Assembly: GCA_900109485.1 (NCBI GenBank)
Contig: FOAY01000005.1
Span: 1-64,000 of the forward strand
Length of the DNA stretch: 64,000 nucleotides
Source: Kosakonia sacchari
GTDB taxonomy: Bacteria > Pseudomonadota > Gammaproteobacteria > Enterobacterales > Enterobacteriaceae
Direction: 5' to 3'
The number at the start of each line of letters is the position of its first letter. The stretch's first letter is position 1. Shown here in pieces: positions 8,318 through 16,795 of this stretch. The notes beneath the pieces are model-generated. The model had not been told where the DNA came from, made no database searches, and saw only the letters and a list, made by a program, of their open reading frames with translations. The position numbers were made by a program, and so were the translations under genes.

Positions 8318-9520
8318 TTATTTTTGCTTCGATGCCCACAGAGCCAACACTGCTGAGATGATAAGTATCCCTGCGCTCAGTCCGAACGTGCTCTGAAAAC
8401 CAAACTGGTCAAACAAAACCCCACCCAGCGTAGAACCTAGCGCAATTGAAAACTGGACTGTAGCAACCATCAGACCTCCACCTGATTCAGTATCAGATGC
8501 AGTCGCATGAGCAACCCAACTCCACCATCCTACCGGTGCAGCTGTTGACAGCACACCCCATACCCCCAATAAAACACATACTGCCAGTACGTTGTTACCC
8601 ATGGGGATAAGAATCACTGCAACTGAAGCCATAACCAGCGGTATTGTAATGAGTGTCTGATAGAGGCGGTTTTTAATCACAAACCCCATCGCCGTCGTTC
8701 CCACGAGTCCTGCTATTCCAATCATTAACAATATCAGCGTTACTGCGCCTGAATTAACTTTAGTGACATTCTCCAGGAAAGGTCTGACATAGGTAAAAAG
8801 AGTAAATTGCCCCATAAAAAAGATACCGGCGGCGCACATACCTATTGCGACATTTTTCTTCCGTAAAAGCGAGGCAATGGTTGAGCCAGTATTACGGGAC
8901 TTGCCAGTTTCCATGGAGGGGAGGCTTACCCATTGCCAGACGAACGTGACCATAGCTACAGGCACTAAGCACAGAAATGCGCCTCGCCAGCTGATGACAG
9001 CCGTAAGATAGCTACCAAGTGGAGCGGCCACTACCGTCGCCAGGGCATTTCCGCCATTGAAAACGGCCAGCGCACGCGGAACGTGGCAGATATGTACCAG
9101 TCTTACAGCTGTGGCGACAGACATTGACCAGAAGCCTCCAATCACCACACCGATCAGCGCGCGGCCCAACATATAGACAGTAAAGTCAGACGCCAGAGCG
9201 ACGATTATGGCCGATATGCCCATCAGGGCGGTTAATGCCAGTAAAAGAAACTTGCGGTTCAGCCCTCCAGCGAGCCTGCGTACGGTTAGACTTGTCACGA
9301 CGGCAAAGACCCCCGAAATCGTCATTCCCTGGCCGGCAGTGCCTTCAGTGATCCCTAAATCTCTGGCAAGCGGAGTTAACAGGCTAACGGGCATGAATTC
9401 TGAAGCAATCAGGGCAAAAACGCAGAGTGAAATAGCAAATACGCCATTCCAGTTAGAGTCATTTACGGTATTAGCATCATTCAAAGTCGGTTGATTTATT
9501 TTTGAATGTTTTGTTTTCAT
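8318..9520 (-). CDS. MFS transporter, DHA1 family, NepI-like
   Basis: A 400-residue, 12-helix drug:H+ antiporter-type transporter of the inner membrane. It resembles the purine-ribonucleoside exporter NepI: EFMPVSLLTPLARDLGITEG near residues 41-60 and GGFWSMSVATAVRLV near 127-141 have direct counterparts there. Substrate assignment by similarity is weak; the neighbouring aldehyde/alcohol oxidoreductases hint at export of a toxic organic compound. AAAGGTAG precedes the ATG. Codon use is more AT-rich than in flanking genes, in keeping with the acquired look of 8318-15114. Confidence 0.8.
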   Translation of the reverse strand: MKTKHSKINQPTLNDANTVNDSNWNGVFAISLCVFALIASEFMPVSLLTPLARDLGITEGTAGQGMTISGVFAVVTSLTVRRLAGGLNRKFLLLALTALMGISAIIVALASDFTVYMLGRALIGVVIGGFWSMSVATAVRLVHICHVPRALAVFNGGNALATVVAAPLGSYLTAVISWRGAFLCLVPVAMVTFVWQWVSLPSMETGKSRNTGSTIASLLRKKNVAIGMCAAGIFFMGQFTLFTYVRPFLENVTKVNSGAVTLILLMIGIAGLVGTTAMGFVIKNRLYQTLITIPLVMASVAVILIPMGNNVLAVCVLLGVWGVLSTAAPVGWWSWVAHATASDTESGGGLMVATVQFSIALGSTLGGVLFDQFGFQSTFGLSAGILIISAVLALWASKQK

Positions 9521-9546
9521 TGTGACTACCTTTAATGCAGAACATC

Positions 9547-9570
9547 AAAAAAAATGGGGCGCAGGCCCCG
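9547..9570 (-). terminator. Intrinsic terminator after alcohol dehydrogenase
   Basis: On the minus strand, stem GGGGC/GCCCC (9556-9560 with 9565-9569) is followed by eight T residues (complement of 9547-9554). It lies between the dehydrogenase and the MFS gene and should largely separate their transcripts. Confidence 0.7.
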
Positions 9571-9679
9571 AAAAAAAGAGGGTTATTTTCATTACGAACG
9601 AGGGTTAATATCTACATCCAAAATAAAATTAATTTACGTTGAAAGGGAAGGGGCTTCTTATTCTGAATAATATTTAATA

Positions 9680-10852
9680 TTAAATTGTCGATGCATCTAT
9701 AACATAGCGATATCGCGCTTTCTTATTAAAAACGTTATCCCACGCCTCATTAATTTGATCAGCTTTAATAATCTGAATTGTGGGCAATATTTTGTTTTGT
9801 GAACAGTAATTAACCACTTCCTGAGTTTCTTTCATGCCACCTATCATTGACGCGTTGAAATTAACCCTTGATGCAGCAAGCCCAAGTGCATTAAGTGTAA
9901 TCTGAAAACCTTCAGGCATCCCGACTTGAGTGAATGTCCCGTATGGCTTCACGACTGATGCGTAGGCCGCGACATCATACTGATAGGGGATCGTGGATAT
10001 CATATAATCCAGCGTTCCCTGATAAGCTTTGAATTTTTCCGGGCTATCGACCACAATAACTTCTTTGGCCCCGAATGAAAGAATGTCGTCGGCTTTTGAC
10101 GGTGTGGTTGTAAAAGCGTATACCTCGGCTCCTTTGGAAACAGCAAGTTTTATGGCCATGTGGCCCAGACCACCAATTCCTGCCACTCCTACCTTCATGT
10201 TTTTGACGATACCTGCCTTCATGAGCGGGGAGTATGTGGTTATTCCTGCACACAGCAACGGTGCCGCTTCCTGAAAGCTGATGTTATCCGGAATATGGAC
10301 AGCGAAATGATCCCGTACCACGATGTTTGTGGAATATCCGCCCTGAGAAATTCCCGTCGGAGAATCATTTTCAGGGAAACCATATGTAAATACAGTAGCC
10401 GGGCTGTATTGTTCTGTATTCTCCAGGCTCATCAACTGTGAGTTTGGCAGCGTGCTGTTAACCATACATCCAACACCTGCTCTATCACCGACTTTAAACC
10501 GGGTGACATTTTTTCCAACCGCAGCGACAATGCCTACAATTTCATGTCCGGGAACCTGAGGGTACTTTTGAACACCCCAGTGTCCTTTCATCTGATGAAT
10601 ATCAGAATGGCAAATGCTGGCATATTTTGTCTCAATCAGAATATCGTTGTCGCCAACGGCTCTGCGTTCAAAGGACCAGGGTGCAAGTTTCCCCGAGGTG
10701 TCAAAAGCCGCGTAACCGCGCGTTCTCACTCTCGAACCATTTGTGTCTGCTGCAAGTGAACCAAGAGGAGTGCTCAGCAATACTCCTGCCCCAATTACCG
10801 CACCAGAACGAACAACAAACTCGCGACGGCTGAGATTCTTTTTATCATCCAT
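9680..10852 (-). CDS. Tat-exported zinc-type alcohol dehydrogenase, CAD/YahK-like
   Basis: A 390-residue medium-chain NAD(P)-dependent alcohol/aldehyde oxidoreductase preceded by a twin-arginine signal: LSRREF then a hydrophobic stretch ending in SLAAD (about residues 5-36). Catalytic zinc ligands are seen in SICHSDIH and PGHEIVG, and the nucleotide-binding motif in GIGGLGHMA. The four-Cys structural-zinc lobe of cinnamyl-alcohol-dehydrogenase relatives is absent; the corresponding segment reads GCMVNSTLPNSQLMSLE. The start at 10852 has AGGAG at ideal spacing; a further in-frame ATG six codons upstream overlaps that site. Probable aldehyde reductase whose export would place it in the periplasm, unusual for a cofactor-dependent enzyme. 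Confidence 0.82.
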   Translation of the reverse strand: MDDKKNLSRREFVVRSGAVIGAGVLLSTPLGSLAADTNGSRVRTRGYAAFDTSGKLAPWSFERRAVGDNDILIETKYASICHSDIHQMKGHWGVQKYPQVPGHEIVGIVAAVGKNVTRFKVGDRAGVGCMVNSTLPNSQLMSLENTEQYSPATVFTYGFPENDSPTGISQGGYSTNIVVRDHFAVHIPDNISFQEAAPLLCAGITTYSPLMKAGIVKNMKVGVAGIGGLGHMAIKLAVSKGAEVYAFTTTPSKADDILSFGAKEVIVVDSPEKFKAYQGTLDYMISTIPYQYDVAAYASVVKPYGTFTQVGMPEGFQITLNALGLAASRVNFNASMIGGMKETQEVVNYCSQNKILPTIQIIKADQINEAWDNVFNKKARYRYVIDASTI

Positions 10853-10928
10853 CAATATACTCCTGCTCATAAGTTTGACCGGGTTAGATTTCTGCTTCTG
10901 AAAGAGAGGCAGAATGTATTCTGGTAAG

Positions 10929-10942
10929 GACTGACGTCAGTC
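10929..10942. promoter_or_regulatory. 14-bp perfect palindrome upstream of dehydrogenase
   Basis: GACTGACGTCAGTC is a perfect palindrome 76 bases upstream of the dehydrogenase start, in the 299-base gap before the AraC gene. Its shape suits a TetR-type dimer, but no TetR gene is in the window. The rest of the gap is AT-rich and holds no recognisable gene. Confidence 0.5.
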
Positions 10943-11151
10943 AGAGAAACCTTTCTTAATTACCGCAGGATGCTAGTTGGTTTCTTCGGATAATCTGACT
11001 AAAGAGCAATTTACATACTTGCGGTAGCATAAAATACACAAATACGACAAATTATTTGCCCGATTCTCTGAATGCTTAATTTTGTTGTCATATATGCCTG
11101 ACAATAGCGCTATGTTAAAAATGCAGTTCGTGGCAATAGTTCGGTGAGATA

Positions 11152-12066
11152 TTAAAGCTCGCTGACTGACTTTCTCAGAACAGTGATATCCCTTTTAGGG
11201 GATAACCCAAACATCCTCGTATATTCACGGCTGAAATGGGATAAGCTTTCATAACCGACAGCAAATGCTGCGGTAGTGACATCATAGTGCTCATTCAGCA
11301 TCAGTCGTTTTGCCTCATTGAGTCTCAGCCATTTCTGGTAACGAAGCGGACTCATTCCAGCAAGTTGCCTGAAATGGTGATGAAAAGAGGGCGTACTCAT
11401 TTGCACCCGACTCGCAAGTTCCTCGATACGTAAAGGCGATGCAATATTGGTCTTTAACCAGTCAATAGCTTTGCCGATACGGTAGCCATTACCGTCTACG
11501 GCCGCAATCTGCCTGAGATGATCGGACTGGTCACTCATCAGAAGCCGGTAATGTATTTCCCGCTGAATAAGTGGGCCAAGAACCGGGATTGCTTCTGGCT
11601 CGTCAAGCAATGAAAGTAGACGGCAGAAAGGCTCTAGCAGAACATCAGTAACGGTACCTATTCCGACTCCTGCCCCGGTGTCTCTTTTTTTGGCTGGCGG
11701 CAGGCCTCCCTGTGCAATTAACTCCATCAATACGCGCTGATCGAGTTGATAGGCTATACCGACACAGGGCCGGGATGACGATGCTTTAAGCACTTCTGAA
11801 CTGGCGGGCAAGTCGAGAGACGTGATCAGGAATTTTTCCGCATCATATTTATAAGGCTCCCCCCCAATCCACATGATCTTCGCACCATCGACCACCAGAA
11901 CGACACTGGGAGGGACCAGGCAGCTTACTGGAGAAGCAGGTTCGTTCCGCCGGAATAATTCCAGTCCTTCTACTGCTGTGGGGAAATCACCGGTACCAGG
12001 CGTGCGCTGCGCGATATCCCGGGAAAGCGTCCCGAGTAAATCTTCAACCGATTTGTCCAAAACCAT
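11152..12066 (-). CDS. AraC-family transcriptional regulator, YqhC-like
   Basis: A 304-residue regulator with an N-terminal AraC_N-type sensing domain (about 20-180) and two C-terminal helix-turn-helix units (about 200-300). SPLRIEELASRVQMSTPSFH marks the first unit and VGYESLSHFSREYTRMFG the second. YqhC in E. coli activates yqhD in response to aldehydes. Here a YqhD-like gene lies 1.7 kb away on the opposite strand and an aldehyde/alcohol dehydrogenase lies downstream on the same strand, so the same logic is likely. CAGTTT/AAACTG (12111-12125) lies just upstream. Confidence 0.85.
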   Translation of the reverse strand: MVLDKSVEDLLGTLSRDIAQRTPGTGDFPTAVEGLELFRRNEPASPVSCLVPPSVVLVVDGAKIMWIGGEPYKYDAEKFLITSLDLPASSEVLKASSSRPCVGIAYQLDQRVLMELIAQGGLPPAKKRDTGAGVGIGTVTDVLLEPFCRLLSLLDEPEAIPVLGPLIQREIHYRLLMSDQSDHLRQIAAVDGNGYRIGKAIDWLKTNIASPLRIEELASRVQMSTPSFHHHFRQLAGMSPLRYQKWLRLNEAKRLMLNEHYDVTTAAFAVGYESLSHFSREYTRMFGLSPKRDITVLRKSVSEL

Positions 12067-12110
12067 TTGAAATGCCTCTCATTTGCCACGTCTTTACGCC
12101 ATTAACTTAT

Positions 12111-12125
12111 CAGTTTAAAAAACTG
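12111..12125. promoter_or_regulatory. Inverted repeat upstream of araC-type gene
   Basis: CAGTTT-AAA-AAACTG is a perfect 6-bp dyad 45 bases upstream of the AraC-type start and upstream of the divergent hydrolase remnant. It may be an operator or part of the promoter region. Confidence 0.3.
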
Positions 12126-12198
12126 GAATATACACTTTCACGACAGGCTAATAGGATCAGGCAAAAAACTCATAGTATTTTAATAACACATTTCCTAA

Positions 12199-12903
12199 GA
12201 GGTATCCAAAATAGCAATACCGGATATAGCCTCGCCGGATATTAATACCGAAGATTTTATGGCTGCGGTCGATTTCATTGGGCTACAACCTTATGTGGAT
12301 CGCGAACGTATCGGCGTAATCGGTATCTGTGGCATGGGCGGGATTGCACTGAACGCTGTTGCCGTTGATAAACGCGTAAAAGCCGTTGTTGCCAGCACCA
12401 TGTATGATATGAGCCGGGTTATGTCGAAAGGCTACAATGACAGCGTAACCCCGGAGCAACGTGAGCAGACGCTTGAGAAACTGAGCCTTCAGCGCTGGGA
12501 AGATGCGGCAAACGGTAAACCTGCCTATCAGCCTCCTTACAATAAACTCAAAGGTGGCGAAGCGCAGTTCCTCGTGGAGTATGCGGACTACTACATGACA
12601 AAGCGTGGATACCACCCACGTGCGGTCAACTCAGGAAATTCATGGTCAGTGACCACACCGATGTCCTTCATGAATTTCCCCCTGATGACCTATATTAAGG
12701 AAATCTCTCCGCGACCTGTCCTGTTTGTTCATGGTGAAAAAGCGCATTCGCTTTATTTCTCCAAAACGGCATATGAAGCGGCGAATCAGCCAAAAGAGCT
12801 TCTGATTGTTAAAGATGCCACTCATGTTGATTTGTATGATCGTATGGATAAAATCCCGTTCAATGATATAACAGCATTCTTTAACAAATGCCTTAACAAA
12901 TAA
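12199..12903 (+). pseudogene. Alpha/beta hydrolase, N-terminally truncated
   Basis: The 3' two thirds of a dienelactone-hydrolase-like alpha/beta hydrolase. Homologous sequence begins in frame at about 12226 (ASPDINTEDF) just after a stop at 12196, so roughly the first 100 residues of a protein of about 310-330 are missing. The nucleophile elbow GICGMGG keeps the Cys typical of this subgroup, and the late His lies in DATHVDLYD. A weak AAGAGG and an ATG at 12259 could still give a 214-residue product, but it would lack the first core beta strands. The cut end lies next to the AraC gene, which suggests a deletion at this junction. Confidence 0.75.
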
Positions 12904-13053
12904 GCAATAATACATTCCGATGTTCTCTGATGCGGTGGTCGAAAATATAGGCCATTGCATTGTTATAATCTACGATACTCAGATGGCAGGGCGCATTAAA
13001 AATATTCATGCGTTAAATGTGGGGGAAGATATTACCGTATGGATATTCAGTCC

Positions 13054-13080
13054 GATATTAACTTATCATGAGTTAATATC
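13054..13080. promoter_or_regulatory. 10-bp inverted repeat upstream of oxidoreductase
   Basis: GATATTAACT-N7-AGTTAATATC is a perfect 10-bp dyad centred about 78 bases upstream of the ATG at 13145. It has no T tract, so it looks like an operator rather than a terminator. Confidence 0.5.
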
Positions 13081-13144
13081 GAGTAATAGATAATTCTATG
13101 TCATCAATTAATAAATTGAAGATTGATTGATAAAAGGTGTCAAT

Positions 13145-13669
13145 ATGAAAACCTTAGTGATTGTTTCTCATCCTTATCCCGAATATTCCCATGTCATTAA
13201 AGCGCTAAAAGAAACAGCAGAATCGATGGTGAATGTTGTTGTCCGGGATCTCGAAGCTATTTATGGTACACGGGACATTGTATTTAATATTGCTGAAGAA
13301 CAAGATGCGTATGATGGCGTTGACAGGGTCATATTTATGTATCCGACACACTGGTTTAACCTTACCCCCAATCTCAAATCTTATTTAAACGAGGTCTGGA
13401 GTTATGGGTGGGCATTTGGTCCGGAGGGTCATTCACTGAAGAACAAGGAAATGATGGTAGTTACTTCAGCCGGTGCCGCGGAGCAAATGTATTCGTCAGA
13501 CGGACTTATTAAAAGCAGCATGGCTGACGTACTGGCTCCGATGAAAGCCTCTGCACTATATGTAGGAATGAAATATCTCCAGCCACTGGTAATTTATAAT
13601 GCCGTGAATGTTTCTCCCGAAAGAATGAATCATTTGAGTAGCGAGTTAGTCAGCCATTTATCTGCCTGA
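13145..13669 (+). CDS. NAD(P)H-dependent oxidoreductase, flavodoxin-like fold
   Basis: A 174-residue protein of the Flavodoxin_2 family (KefF/MdaB type): quinone or nitro-group reductases using FMN/FAD and NAD(P)H. The N-terminal beta strand and phosphate loop read TLVIVSHPYPEYS, FMYPTHWFNLTPNLKSYL is the flavin-contact block, and VVTSAGAAEQMY follows. The start at 13145 has AAAAGG at correct spacing; a TTG 18 bases upstream lacks one. It sits between the truncated hydrolase and the YqhD-like gene on the same strand and probably shares their role in electrophile or aldehyde stress. Confidence 0.82.
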   Translation: MKTLVIVSHPYPEYSHVIKALKETAESMVNVVVRDLEAIYGTRDIVFNIAEEQDAYDGVDRVIFMYPTHWFNLTPNLKSYLNEVWSYGWAFGPEGHSLKNKEMMVVTSAGAAEQMYSSDGLIKSSMADVLAPMKASALYVGMKYLQPLVIYNAVNVSPERMNHLSSELVSHLSA

Positions 13670-13732
13670 GTGCTATAAGCGAAATAGACGCGATTTTATT
13701 TACTTATCCGCATGTATTGACAAGGTCTAATT

Positions 13733-14890
13733 ATGCAAAATTTTATTTTTCATAACCCTGCCAAAATTATTTTTGGCCATGATCAGATTTCCTCAATTGG
13801 TAATGAAGTTCCGGGTGATAAAACCGTAATGATTGTTTACGGCGGAGGGAGTGTTAACCGTAATGGCACGCTGAAAAAGGTACGGGATTCGCTGAAAAAC
13901 CATACGATTTATGAGTTCGGAGGAGTCCAGGCTAATCCACATTATGAAACGTTGATGGAAGCTGTTGCGCTTGTTAAGGATAAAGGTGTCAATTTTCTGC
14001 TTGCAGTGGGTGGGGGATCAGTTATTGACGGCACCAAATTTGTCGCGGCGGCTGCGTGCTATGACGGTGATGCCTGGGATATTGTTAAAAGTTACGGGAG
14101 CGTAGTGAAAAGGGCTTTACCGGTAGGTTGTGTACTGACCATTGCCGCAACAGGCTCAGAAATGAATAATGTCGCAGTTGTTACTAAAGCAGAAACAAAA
14201 GATAAGCTGTTTTTTGCCTCCCCGTACGTTATGCCACAGTTCTCGGTTCTGGAGCCTGAACTGACATTTACTTTACCCCCAAATCAGACGGCTAATGGTG
14301 TGGTTGATGCATTCGTGCATGTACTTGAGCAATATGTGACTTATCCGGTGAATGCCAAAGTACAGGATCGCCTGGCAGAAGGTCTGCTGAACACCCTGAA
14401 AGAAGAGGGCCCAAAAGTCCTGACAGATCCTGAGGATTATGATGCCAGGGCGAACATTATGTGGGCCGCAACGATGGCGCTGAATGGCCTGCTCAGTACG
14501 GGGACCCCCGCAGACTGGGCATCACATCTGATCGGACAGGAAATTACAGGTCTGTACGGCCTTGATCATGCCCGCACGCTGGCGGTAATGATCCCGGCTA
14601 TCTGGAAATACGCGCTGGCTGACAAGAAACAGAAACTTGCCCAGTATGGTGAACGTGTCTGGGATATACCGGCATCTGATACTGAAACGATGGCTCTTCA
14701 GGCTATCGACGCAACGGTCGCATTTTTCGAAACCATGGGGGTTAAAACCCGTTTATCTGATTATGGTCTGGGGGATGATATTATTCCGGCGGTAACCAAT
14801 AAACTGAAAGAACACGGCCATGTTGCCCTGGGTGAACATGCGAATATTACGACAGAGAAAGTAGAGGAAATACTGAAACTGGCGTTGTAA
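13733..14890 (+). CDS. yqhD: NADPH-dependent aldehyde reductase, YqhD-like iron/zinc alcohol dehydrogenase
   Basis: A 385-residue type-III (iron-containing fold) alcohol dehydrogenase, close in length and blocks to E. coli YqhD, which reduces short and lipid-derived aldehydes with NADPH. Cofactor loops are YGGGSVNRNG (about 37-46) and AVGGGSVIDGTKF (about 93-105). Metal ligands are visible in VVDAFVHVLEQY (Asp, His), in the following His of ASHLIGQE and in GLDHARTLAV. It is the last gene of the plus-strand redox set. Control by the AraC gene at 11152 is inferred from the E. coli yqhC-yqhD pair. An IS3-type scar begins 3 bases after its stop. Confidence 0.88.
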   Translation: MQNFIFHNPAKIIFGHDQISSIGNEVPGDKTVMIVYGGGSVNRNGTLKKVRDSLKNHTIYEFGGVQANPHYETLMEAVALVKDKGVNFLLAVGGGSVIDGTKFVAAAACYDGDAWDIVKSYGSVVKRALPVGCVLTIAATGSEMNNVAVVTKAETKDKLFFASPYVMPQFSVLEPELTFTLPPNQTANGVVDAFVHVLEQYVTYPVNAKVQDRLAEGLLNTLKEEGPKVLTDPEDYDARANIMWAATMALNGLLSTGTPADWASHLIGQEITGLYGLDHARTLAVMIPAIWKYALADKKQKLAQYGERVWDIPASDTETMALQAIDATVAFFETMGVKTRLSDYGLGDDIIPAVTNKLKEHGHVALGEHANITTEKVEEILKLAL

Positions 14891-14893
14891 TAA

Positions 14894-15114
14894 TTCTATA
14901 CGTGGCGCAAGAAATACGGCGGCATTTCGCCCTCTGAGCTGAAGCACATGCGCCAGCTGAAAGAGGAAAATCTGCGGCTAAAGAAACGGGGGGCCGATCT
15001 GAGCCCCGATAAGGCGATGCTGCAGGACGTGCTGGCAAAAAAGAACTGACGCTGGCACGCCTGCGTGAATGGGGCCGGGAGTATTTGATGGAGTGTTGTA
15101 GACTGGGTTTATGA
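14894..15114 (+). mobile_element. IS3-family transposase remnant (OrfA end, OrfB start)
   Basis: Frame 14894-15049 encodes 51 residues (FYTWRKKYGG..., then DKAMLQDVLAKKN, stop), the C-terminus of an IS3-family OrfA. In the -1 frame the start of OrfB follows (LARLREWGREYLMECC) and stops at 15114. Neither the helix-turn-helix of OrfA nor the DDE domain remains, so it is an inactive scar marking the right end of the redox island. The stretch 15115-15257 after it shows no recognisable feature. Confidence 0.8.
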
Positions 15115-15257
15115 AGTTACTAACCTACACATGCAATTTAACATAATATACATTATACGCACCAACATATAATCAGGCAGAATCCAGCATTTCGCACCTG
15201 TGATTGTGTTGCTTGTTTTATCTGGCATTCCGGCTTTTCAGGCCCGCCACAGACCGC

Positions 15258-15632
15258 TCAATCCGCTTCAGGCGTTCCCTGATGAAAAATCATTTGCCAG
15301 CGGTCATCTTCATTTCTGACCCATAACGATGTGCGCAATGTGCAGTGCGTTTTCTCTCCCGACGAACTTTGCCTGAACGTCCGGTATGTCAGTAACAGCG
15401 CTCCGCTTTCGATCTGCGTTAACGCGAATTCCTCCGACGTGATTTGCTGCCTGTCGGTTTCTGCCAATAATGAATCGATAACTTGCTGCCTGCCGTATCG
15501 TTTGCCCGAACGACCAATCTCGAAAAAATTTCTGTGCAACAACTTCTCAATGGCAATCTTCTGGCTGCGAATTTCTGCCCGATGAAGCTGCTGTTCGTAT
15601 TGCACAATCCGCAACTGTAAATCCTCTGTCAT
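15258..15632 (-). CDS. DUF4440 / NTF2-like protein
   Basis: A 124-residue small protein of the SnoaL/NTF2-like DUF4440 type. LLHRNFFEIGRSGKRYGRQQVIDSLL (about 31-56), given here by its position only, and WQMIFHQGTP near the C-terminus are the characteristic blocks of these cone-shaped dimeric folds. AAAGGTGAACG precedes the ATG. Such proteins include isomerases, hydrolases and immunity-like or unknown proteins, so no reaction can be given. It is monocistronic and divergent from the gene at 15821. Confidence 0.75.
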   Translation of the reverse strand: MTEDLQLRIVQYEQQLHRAEIRSQKIAIEKLLHRNFFEIGRSGKRYGRQQVIDSLLAETDRQQITSEEFALTQIESGALLLTYRTFRQSSSGEKTHCTLRTSLWVRNEDDRWQMIFHQGTPEAD

Positions 15633-15820
15633 CGTTCACCTTTTCCATTCCACTGACAAATGCCGCACTGCGCGTTTGTACCCCGGCATCCAGATCTATA
15701 CGCTTCATCCATTTATCGGCTGTATATAATTCATTCAGATTATTCTTAATTGTTTACCGCGTTTTGCCATTTATTCTTAACATCTCAAATACATAAGAAC
15801 ATTAACGATGGAGCGACTCA

Positions 15821-16795
15821 ATGACCTTTCCCGGCCAACTCGCTGGTAACAACCTTCCCGATTACGGTCTTGCACGCAGCCTGGGCCTGGCCCCCGGCGA
15901 CGACTTTGACTTTACTTCGCTGGCCAATCAACTCGACTGCACACGCAGTTTTCACCAGGTCGGCATTATTTATTCGGACGGTCCGCGCCAATGGTTGGTG
16001 CGTCCTTCGCGGCGGATCGCCACGCCCAATCAAAGTACTGTCAGCCATGTTATTGTTACAAAAGTAAATTCTCAATCCACTTACAGTGCCGCTCAAGCCA
16101 TCAATACGACGATTCAGGCTCCTTCACTGGCGAATGAAATTACGTCGACGGCCATTTCTTGCGGAGCCGCGGTTGTCACCGGCGTTCTCGCACTGGGCGC
16201 GGGCGCTGCCGTACCGCTGACGGCCGGGGCTTCAGGCGTGGTGGCGGCGATCATTACTGCCGGAACGGTAGCCACCGTGGCGCAATGTGCTATCGGGCTG
16301 GGGCGCATCTCGCTGATCGCCACCAATAATGACGAAGTTGTAACCTGGCTGGACAGTGAATCGTGGTATGTCACGACCAGTACAGCGCTGGATATCCTTT
16401 CACTGGCTGGCGCCGGGGCCGGATTAAAAAGTACCCTGGAAACCTACAAGCTAATGAAAGGCGCAACCTCTTCCAGCGTAACAAACTGGCTGAAGAATTT
16501 AAGCCGTGCCGAACGTAAACGCATTACCGAGGAAATTATTCGCGCGCAAAACCCAGGGATATCCAACACCGGCGTAAAAGCCGCGATGAAAGCAGGATTT
16601 TACCCAAAACGTTATCCTTCAGAAGCGTTACAAACCGCGTTGCAGCGTGAACTGACGGCGGCACTGGTTAACACCTCAGCATTTGCCGGTAGCGCCTTAA
16701 CCGGAACGATCCGCAATCCTGGCAATATGAAAACCTCTGGGCAGTACATTATTGGTCTGATACAGTCATTTTCCTTTACAGGAAGTAATGGGTAG
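15821..16795 (+). CDS. Unrecognised protein with Gly/Ala-rich hydrophobic core
   Basis: A 324-residue protein I cannot assign. It has no signal peptide. An N-terminal polar domain (about 1-100) is followed by a long Gly/Ala-rich, membrane-insertable stretch (about 105-166) and a shorter one (about 188-203). After these comes a basic, helical C-terminal part (KNLSRAERKRITEEI, KAGFYPKRYPSEALQ). It ends one base before the start of a 201-residue membrane protein. This arrangement, a membrane-active-looking soluble protein with a downstream polytopic partner, resembles pore-forming toxin/immunity pairs. That reading is inference only. GGAG precedes the ATG. Confidence 0.6.
   Translation: MTFPGQLAGNNLPDYGLARSLGLAPGDDFDFTSLANQLDCTRSFHQVGIIYSDGPRQWLVRPSRRIATPNQSTVSHVIVTKVNSQSTYSAAQAINTTIQAPSLANEITSTAISCGAAVVTGVLALGAGAAVPLTAGASGVVAAIITAGTVATVAQCAIGLGRISLIATNNDEVVTWLDSESWYVTTSTALDILSLAGAGAGLKSTLETYKLMKGATSSSVTNWLKNLSRAERKRITEEIIRAQNPGISNTGVKAAMKAGFYPKRYPSEALQTALQRELTAALVNTSAFAGSALTGTIRNPGNMKTSGQYIIGLIQSFSFTGSNG

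Noticed and set aside
12646-12960. Minus-strand frame opposite the truncated hydrolase
   Set aside because: It is the antisense shadow of a clearly homologous plus-strand coding sequence and has no family resemblance.
14753-15038. Minus-strand frames across the yqhD end and IS3 scar
   Set aside because: They are antisense to recognisable plus-strand protein sequence (YqhD C-terminus and OrfA remnant).
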